DNA of 9,710 nt from Thermoplasmata archaeon (GTDB lineage: Archaea > Thermoplasmatota > E2 > DHVEG-1), in assembly GCA_030641605.1 (NCBI GenBank), contig DAOWHD010000039.1, positions 1 to 9,710 on the forward strand, written 5' to 3'. Position 1 is the first letter of the stretch, and each line of letters opens with the position of its first letter. Positions 5,762-9,710 of the stretch are shown one piece after another. Below the pieces are notes generated by a model. It made no database searches. It worked only from the letters and a program-made list of their open reading frames with translations, and was not told the DNA's origin. A program made the translations under genes and the position numbers.

Positions 5762-8353
5762 ATGAATAAGTTTATATGTTTCTCTGTAGTGGTACTCTTA
5801 ATTTCAAGTATCTTTTTTTTGCCAAACATCTCTGGAGAAGAAAAAAATCTAGCAGAGAGCATTACTCAACATATCGAAACTTCCTCATTAAATCAATATG
5901 GAGATGGATATAGATACAACATCAAAGGATGGGTTTATGCACATATTGAAGGGGATGCCTATGAAAGAGGGTACCAGCACGGATATCTACTATCTGACGA
6001 AATCATTGATATGATGACTCGTTGGAGCAACATAATCCATAATCATCCTTATCTCAAACCGCTCAATGGTCTATTTTCTCAACAAAAATATGAAAAAATA
6101 TCAAAAATATGGTGGGAATTCTGTAAATCTCAGGCCGTTCGAATGTACTGGGACGAATACCCAACGGAGTATCGCGAAGAAATCAAAGGAATCGCAGCAG
6201 GTGTAACAAGCAATGGAGGCACGATTCATGGTGATCCTGTATCATATGAAGACGTTCTAACGTCAAATCAAATGTATGAAATAATGTCAAAACTTACGGG
6301 TCGTAAAATTCGAAAGGGATTTCACCCATTGCTGACCTTATTTAATAGCTTGAAACCAGAGATCTCATCCTATGCAACACTTTCTGCCGATCAGTTTATC
6401 AATGAATTTAACAATCAACCAATGCACCACCATTGTAGTTCATTCATAGCAACAGGAAACGCAACTACCGACGATCAGATCATTATCTCAAATTCCATGT
6501 GGAGTAGCAGCGATGGTTCTGGAGCATTCTGGTGGTCTAATTACATAGCCATTCGATGGAATGTAGTTTTAGATGTCACTCCGACACAAGGCAATCGATT
6601 TATGATGACATGTGCACCAGGATATATTTGGAGCAATCATGATTTTTATCAAAACGATGCTGGAATCGTGTTCATAGAAACAACGCTTCCTCAAGGTATT
6701 TGGTCTGAGCATGGCCTGCCCCTTGCAGTTCGTGCACGGACTGCCGTTCAATATGCAGAAAGCATTGATGATGTTATCTATTACCTCAAACATGAAAATG
6801 ATGGCGTAATGAATGCCATCTGGCTAATCGGCGACACAAAAACCGGTGAGATTGCACGCTATGAACTTGGTTTATATCATGATGCTATTGTCGACCGGAC
6901 GTTTAATGGATTTCAATGGTCCGCCAATAATCCAATGGACACTGGCGTGAGGCTAGAAAAAATAGATCTTAGACTCCTTGCAAAAACACTTATCTATCAC
7001 GTGGTTCTTGGCATCGAGGGATACCAATATCACACTCCATTATATCGACCAGCAGAAAGAGACATAAAATTCCAAGAACTTGGTGAACAATATTATGGAG
7101 AAATTGATGTTGATGTGGTCAAAGAAATTATGGCCACTGACCCTATTGGTAGGTATTCGCCAGATTGTAAAATCACCAGTTCAAAACTCGTAGAAAACCG
7201 AGGGATGTGGGTGTTTTCTGGCAATCCTATGGGAAAGATATTGGAATTGGAAAATCTCGACCAGTCAAGTATACAAAAGGAGAAGATTAAACCAGTTGGT
7301 TGGGTTAGACTTTATGGGCTTCCAGATAAGGAAGGCTATGAAACAATCAACCAGCCACAGGAACTCGAAAATCAGCCAAACATCCTGTGGACATATCAAA
7401 CAGGTAGTGACTCCAATGATTTCTATTCATTAGGCATAATTGTAGATGATACCCTATTTTCAACAATATCATCAGGCGAAATATATGCTTTAGATACCAA
7501 TGATGGATCTATATTGTGGAGTAAAATAATTGGAGACAAACCAACCACTCCAGCAATTTATGAAAACAAACTCTTTGTCGGAACCTCTGAAGGATTAAAA
7601 ATGTTGGATTTAGGCTGGATGACACAAGGAGAAAAACAGATTGGTAAAGTTGTATCATGCCCAGTTACAGTAGATGGCAACATATTTGTTGGTAACGAAG
7701 ACGGAACCGTATATGCTTATGACGTAGAATCTGGCATTGAACAATGGAGCCGTGAGTTGCTCGGCGAAGTCTATATCTCTCAACCATGGGATAACTCCCT
7801 GTTTGTTGGTTCAGGCAAAGATTGTTATGCAATAAATATCGAGACTGGTGATATAGAATGGATTTTTGAAACCGATGGTCTAATCACCTCCAGACCTTAT
7901 GTCGATAACGGGACCGTTTATTTTGGTTCTTGGGACACTTATATATATGCCGTTAATGCCAATGATGGTACTCTCAAGTGGAGATATGAAACAGGCTGGG
8001 GCGTAGAGACAACCCCAGTTGTCTCAGATGGTCTAGTTTTTGTTGGATCAAATGACAATAACTTTTATGCCTTGTACCAGAACGATGGTGCTTTGAATTG
8101 GTTTTTGACCTGCAAATCGGGTATACATTCATCACCTGTTGTTAATGAAGCAAATGTGATTTTTGGATCTGATGATGGAAGGCTGTACATGCTGAATAAA
8201 AACACAGGCGACATTCAATGGAATTTCTCACCTGGCGATACCATTGATGATAGAATTAACTATCGCACCACAGCAATTATTTCAGATCCTGTTTTAGACG
8301 GTGAAGCTGTGTTTATAGGAGCAAATGGGAACATCTATGCCCTGCCGACGTAA
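5762..8353 (+). CDS. Secreted phospholipase B-like / C45-type Ntn-hydrolase fused to a PQQ-like beta-propeller
   Basis: The protein is 863 residues from ATG 5762. Residues 1-25 form a signal peptide: N-K, a hydrophobic core, then N-I-S-G-E-E. I see no lipobox or C-terminal membrane anchor. The hydrolase part has G64-D-A-Y-E-R-G-Y-Q-H-G74. The likely nucleophile is Cys225 in H-H-H-C-S-S-F, with S-N244-S-M-W behind it, A285-P-G-Y-I-W-S-x-x-D-F-Y296, then F-I-E-T-T (304-308) and N351-A-I-W-L-I-G-D. The order and the roughly 200 residues before Cys fit phospholipase B-like (PLBD/LAMA) and C45 acyltransferase-type Ntn-hydrolases, which self-cleave before Cys and then cut amide or ester bonds. Residues 540-863 form a beta-propeller with about eight W-centred repeats (I-L-W-T-Y, I-L-W-S-K, I-E-W-I-F, L-K-W-R-Y and others) and Y-A-L/N strands; the third is degenerate. 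The true substrate is unknown. Confidence 0.82.
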   Translation: MNKFICFSVVVLLISSIFFLPNISGEEKNLAESITQHIETSSLNQYGDGYRYNIKGWVYAHIEGDAYERGYQHGYLLSDEIIDMMTRWSNIIHNHPYLKPLNGLFSQQKYEKISKIWWEFCKSQAVRMYWDEYPTEYREEIKGIAAGVTSNGGTIHGDPVSYEDVLTSNQMYEIMSKLTGRKIRKGFHPLLTLFNSLKPEISSYATLSADQFINEFNNQPMHHHCSSFIATGNATTDDQIIISNSMWSSSDGSGAFWWSNYIAIRWNVVLDVTPTQGNRFMMTCAPGYIWSNHDFYQNDAGIVFIETTLPQGIWSEHGLPLAVRARTAVQYAESIDDVIYYLKHENDGVMNAIWLIGDTKTGEIARYELGLYHDAIVDRTFNGFQWSANNPMDTGVRLEKIDLRLLAKTLIYHVVLGIEGYQYHTPLYRPAERDIKFQELGEQYYGEIDVDVVKEIMATDPIGRYSPDCKITSSKLVENRGMWVFSGNPMGKILELENLDQSSIQKEKIKPVGWVRLYGLPDKEGYETINQPQELENQPNILWTYQTGSDSNDFYSLGIIVDDTLFSTISSGEIYALDTNDGSILWSKIIGDKPTTPAIYENKLFVGTSEGLKMLDLGWMTQGEKQIGKVVSCPVTVDGNIFVGNEDGTVYAYDVESGIEQWSRELLGEVYISQPWDNSLFVGSGKDCYAINIETGDIEWIFETDGLITSRPYVDNGTVYFGSWDTYIYAVNANDGTLKWRYETGWGVETTPVVSDGLVFVGSNDNNFYALYQNDGALNWFLTCKSGIHSSPVVNEANVIFGSDDGRLYMLNKNTGDIQWNFSPGDTIDDRINYRTTAIISDPVLDGEAVFIGANGNIYALPT

Positions 8354-8484
8354 GCAGTATTTATTGCCACCTCGTAGCAAAGAAATAGGTTTTATCAACA
8401 TGTAAGTGCCGAATGAGCGAAAATGCCAATTTGTGATTCTTGCAGTTTATTCTCTTTTACATTTTGCCTTTCCAACGGAGAAGG

Positions 8485-8493
8485 TTAATATAG
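8485..8493 (+). promoter_or_regulatory. Putative TATA box for the Sm-like gene
   Basis: TTAATATAG is centred about 32 bases before the ATG at 8521, and no SD is present. This fits a leaderless or near-leaderless message and supports the ATG at 8521 rather than the upstream in-frame TTG at 8500. Confidence 0.4.
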
Positions 8494-8520
8494 TGTCAAT
8501 TGAGAACATCACACACGAAA

Positions 8521-8739
8521 ATGGTGAAGAAAATGGAAAGAAGATATATGGAAAGGTTGAAAGGAAAGTACTGCAAAATCGTTACTAGGGAACCAAGTGC
8601 AGACAGGGCAAGTGTAGTCACGGGCATACTTGAGGATATAGACTACGAAGATGGTTTTATAACAGTCGATTCTTGGCAAGGGCCAGGATGTTTAAGGATA
8701 AGCAACATAATAGCAATAAAACCAGAAAGAAAGGAATAA
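8521..8739 (+). CDS. Small Sm-like / SH3-barrel protein, hypothetical
   Basis: This 72-residue protein is probably cytoplasmic. After a short basic N-terminal helix (M-V-K-K-M-E-R-R-Y-M) it has the strand pattern of a small Sm-like barrel. The pattern is L-K-G-K-Y-C-K-I-V, then V-V-T-G-I-L-E-D-I-D-Y-E-D-G-F-I-T-V, and finally C-L-R-I-S-N-I-I-A-I-K-P. The G-x-L-x-x-I-D stretch resembles Sm motif 1 and the closing I-x-x-I-x-x-I-x-P resembles Sm motif 2, so RNA binding is possible. Start choice rests on the TATA box at 8485-8493; ATG 8533 is an alternative. It lies 167 bases downstream of the hydrolase and probably has its own promoter. Divergence from canonical archaeal Sm1/Sm2 proteins means the assignment rests on pattern alone. 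Confidence 0.65.
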   Translation: MVKKMERRYMERLKGKYCKIVTREPSADRASVVTGILEDIDYEDGFITVDSWQGPGCLRISNIIAIKPERKE

Positions 8740-8868
8740 ACCAGAGGATGCCAGTGACTTTCCTTTGTGAATGATTTAAGGCGTGTCGTTTATTCAATCG
8801 TAATATATAATTAGATTCTAAAAAAGTAGACGTATAATTAACAGTTGACATGAAAAATGTACTTTTTA

Positions 8869-8883
8869 GAAACATTTAAATTT
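8869..8883 (+). promoter_or_regulatory. Putative BRE/TATA promoter for a small transcript
   Basis: GAAAC followed by ATTTAAATTT resembles an archaeal BRE plus TATA box. A start about 27 bases downstream would fall near 8903-8908, a few bases before the first arm of the inverted repeat at 8911. Confidence 0.35.
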
Positions 8884-8910
8884 AGAAAATGCATCTCTTC
8901 ATTGTAAGTT

Positions 8911-9005
8911 GGTGAAATGAGGGAAGAAATTCGCGTGTTAGTGAATTAAGATTACATGACTTTCAATTTTTCATTGATTTTCCTCCGTTTTTCCTTCATT
9001 TCACC
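8911..9005 (+). repeat. 18-bp inverted repeat with 59-base middle; candidate structured RNA
   Basis: Arm 8911-8928 (GGTGAAATGAGGGAAGAA) faces arm 8988-9005. As + strand RNA all 18 positions pair without a gap, two of them as G-U (8921 with 8995, 8926 with 8990). As - strand RNA those two positions would be C-A mismatches, so the + strand is the better-paired form. A small hairpin, TCAAT-TTTTC-ATTGA (8963-8977), lies in the middle. A competing stem, 9000-9004 with 9014-9018, would open the outer end of the long helix. The TATA box at 8869-8883 would start a transcript just before the first arm. The repeat itself is certain; that it is an expressed RNA is an inference. Confidence 0.5.
8952..8999 (-). 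CDS. Possible 15-codon basic mini-ORF with strong Shine-Dalgarno
   Basis: On the - strand GGAGGGGTGA (9010-9001) stands one base before ATG (8999-8997). This is the best SD in the window. The ORF reads M-K-E-K-R-R-K-I-N-E-K-L-K-V-M and stops with TAA at 8954-8952. Seven of fifteen residues are lysine or arginine. A TATA-like CTTTAAAAATG on the same strand (9039-9029) would start a message close to the SD. It could be a leader peptide, a small basic protein, or the decayed start of a lost gene. It lies antisense to the candidate + strand RNA and shares its inverted repeat. Confidence 0.25.
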   Translation of the reverse strand: MKEKRRKINEKLKVM

Positions 9006-9092
9006 CCTCCTTTGTGAAGTGTGTAACGTCATTTTTAAAGATAAGAGCAATGAAACAGAAAAACTGGGCTATCAAGCATGGAAAGAAATTTC

Positions 9093-9121
9093 AGAATGTA
9101 GTGGAATATAGCCACCATTCT
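9093..9121 (-). terminator. Hairpin behind the S15-family hydrolase gene
   Basis: AGAATG (9093-9098) pairs with CATTCT (9116-9121), and GTGG (9101-9104) with CCAC (9112-9115). This leaves a two-base TA bulge and a seven-base loop. It lies 43-71 bases beyond the stop of the converging hydrolase gene, and GAAATTTCTTTCC follows on the - strand. It may stabilise or end that transcript. Confidence 0.3.
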
Positions 9122-9163
9122 AGCAAATGTCACTGACACACAAAAGTACATTGGAGAAAATAG

Positions 9164-9710
9164 TTATTTTAAAGTCGGAAAAATCTCTGCTATTCTCTCC
9201 ATGATTCGCATGTATATTGAATTTTTAATTGAGCTATCTTTTAACCCATCCATCGTAAATGAATCCGAGTAACTATTACTCTGTTCTACCCAAGGCAGAA
9301 TCAAACATGATGGATGATCGCTATCTAAATGAAGCGTGTTATGAGCAATGTTGTAGGTAGTATTCTTTGTTATTGGATCTGCAGTATTCGGATTGCTCAA
9401 AAATCTTGGATAGTTGGATGATGAAATGGCAACTCTCACCCTGTGGCCTGTATTCCAGATGTATGATGTGCTCCAGAGACTAACCTCTATTTCATAGATT
9501 TCTCCAGATTCCATAAATTCCCAATGATCAAACCCGTTGCGGTTTCTCATTCGAAGTATGCCATCTGTAATAAGCATCGAGCGCCCGTCTGGATAAACAT
9601 CTGAAAGTTTTACAGTGAAATCAGTGTCTGGGCAATCTGAAGAGACATACAATCTTGCTTTAATTGGGCCTGTTGCCTCAATCGGTTCAGTCAATACATC
9701 ACTTGTAAAA
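9164..9710 (-). CDS. X-Pro dipeptidyl-peptidase (S15) / CocE-NonD family hydrolase, C-terminal part, partial
   Basis: The reading frame is open at the right edge (F-T-S-D-V-L-T-E-P-I precedes the first apparent start, a TTG leucine), so the gene continues outside the window. The visible part, about 180 residues, is the jelly-roll C-terminal domain of this family. Key runs are T-G-P-I-K-A-R-L-Y-V-S-S-D, D-T-D-F-T-V-K-L-S-D-V-Y-P-D-G-R, L-R-M-R-N-R and G-H-R-V-R-V-A-I-S-S-S-N-Y-P-R-F. The last of these precedes N-P-N-T. The alpha/beta-hydrolase half with the Ser-Asp-His triad is missing here. Members cleave X-Pro dipeptides or act as cocaine/glutaryl-type esterases and acylases; the C-terminal domain does not decide which. 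A tail of about 35 residues after L-I-L-P-W-V is not clearly part of the domain. The stop is TAA at 9166-9164. Confidence 0.88.
   Translation of the reverse strand, partial: FTSDVLTEPIEATGPIKARLYVSSDCPDTDFTVKLSDVYPDGRSMLITDGILRMRNRNGFDHWEFMESGEIYEIEVSLWSTSYIWNTGHRVRVAISSSNYPRFLSNPNTADPITKNTTYNIAHNTLHLDSDHPSCLILPWVEQSNSYSDSFTMDGLKDSSIKNSIYMRIMERIAEIFPTLK

Larger units (their letters stand above)
8740..9163. other. 424-base spacer without a normal gene
   Basis: This AT-rich stretch has no convincing gene of normal size. From left to right it holds TATA-like AT runs near 8799-8840 and a short AAATGT/ACATTT inverted repeat (8855-8860, 8872-8877). A good + strand BRE/TATA follows at 8869-8883, then the 18-bp inverted repeat 8911-9005. 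On the - strand there is a strong SD with a 15-codon ORF (8952-8999) and a TATA-like element at 9029-9040. A hairpin at 9093-9121 lies behind the S15-like gene. The lack of ordinary genes and the density of these signals suggest regulatory or small-RNA content. Confidence 0.5.

Noticed and set aside
8406..8588. 60-residue + strand ORF before the Sm-like gene
   Set aside because: It overlaps the Sm-like gene in another frame, matches no pattern I know, and lacks an SD; the Sm-like frame has conserved structure.
8657..8875. 72-residue - strand ORF with a hydrophobic stretch that could look like a membrane segment
   Set aside because: Its hydrophobic part is antisense to the end of the Sm-like gene, it has no SD, and its residues look like a frame shadow.
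9050..9136. 28-codon + strand ORF (M-K-Q-K-N-W-A-I-K-H) in the spacer
   Set aside because: It has no SD and no TATA box at the right distance, and it overlaps the hairpin at 9093-9121. It could be a gene remnant but nothing supports expression.

Overview
The window looks like an archaeal chromosome, most likely a euryarchaeote in the wider Thermoplasmata region of the tree. This placement is an inference from gene content, not a phylogeny. The evidence is an archaeal GHMP-type pantoate kinase beside an archaeal-style CoaBC, an archaeal zinc-ribbon protein, a small Sm-like protein, paired CBS-domain proteins, and AT-rich promoters with TATA boxes about 27 bases before the expected transcript start. 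Several genes look leaderless; others have clear Shine-Dalgarno (SD) sequences. I see no rRNA, tRNA, CRISPR array or insertion sequence.

Layout. Bases 2-124 (+) are the end of a gene with a TrkA-C (RCK-C) tail. Bases 166-2698 (-) look like an operon transcribed right to left: universal stress protein, CoaBC, pantoate kinase. The last two are steps of archaeal coenzyme A synthesis. A lone RusA-family Holliday junction resolvase follows at 2819-3232 (-). From a divergent 200-base spacer run two CBS-domain genes (3433-4805, +), the first ending in a zinc ribbon, and then a small zinc-ribbon protein (4843-5238, +). This last gene meets an AhpD-like protein (5240-5584, -) stop to stop, with one base between them.

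The right half concerns the cell exterior. A large secreted protein (5762-8353, +) joins a phospholipase B-like/C45-type Ntn-hydrolase domain to an eight-bladed PQQ-like beta-propeller. A small Sm-like protein follows (8521-8739, +). At the right edge (9164-9710, -) is the C-terminal part of an X-Pro dipeptidyl-peptidase/CocE-NonD family hydrolase that runs out of the window. The two hydrolases suggest breakdown of extracellular peptides, amides or lipids.

The 424-base spacer 8740-9163 is the least explained part. It has TATA-like elements on both strands facing each other, an 18-bp inverted repeat (8911-8928 with 8988-9005) that pairs fully as + strand RNA if two G-U pairs are allowed, and a very strong SD in front of a 15-codon basic ORF on the - strand. 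This could be an overlapping pair of small antisense transcripts. Together with the hydrolase-propeller fusion, it is what I would look at first.
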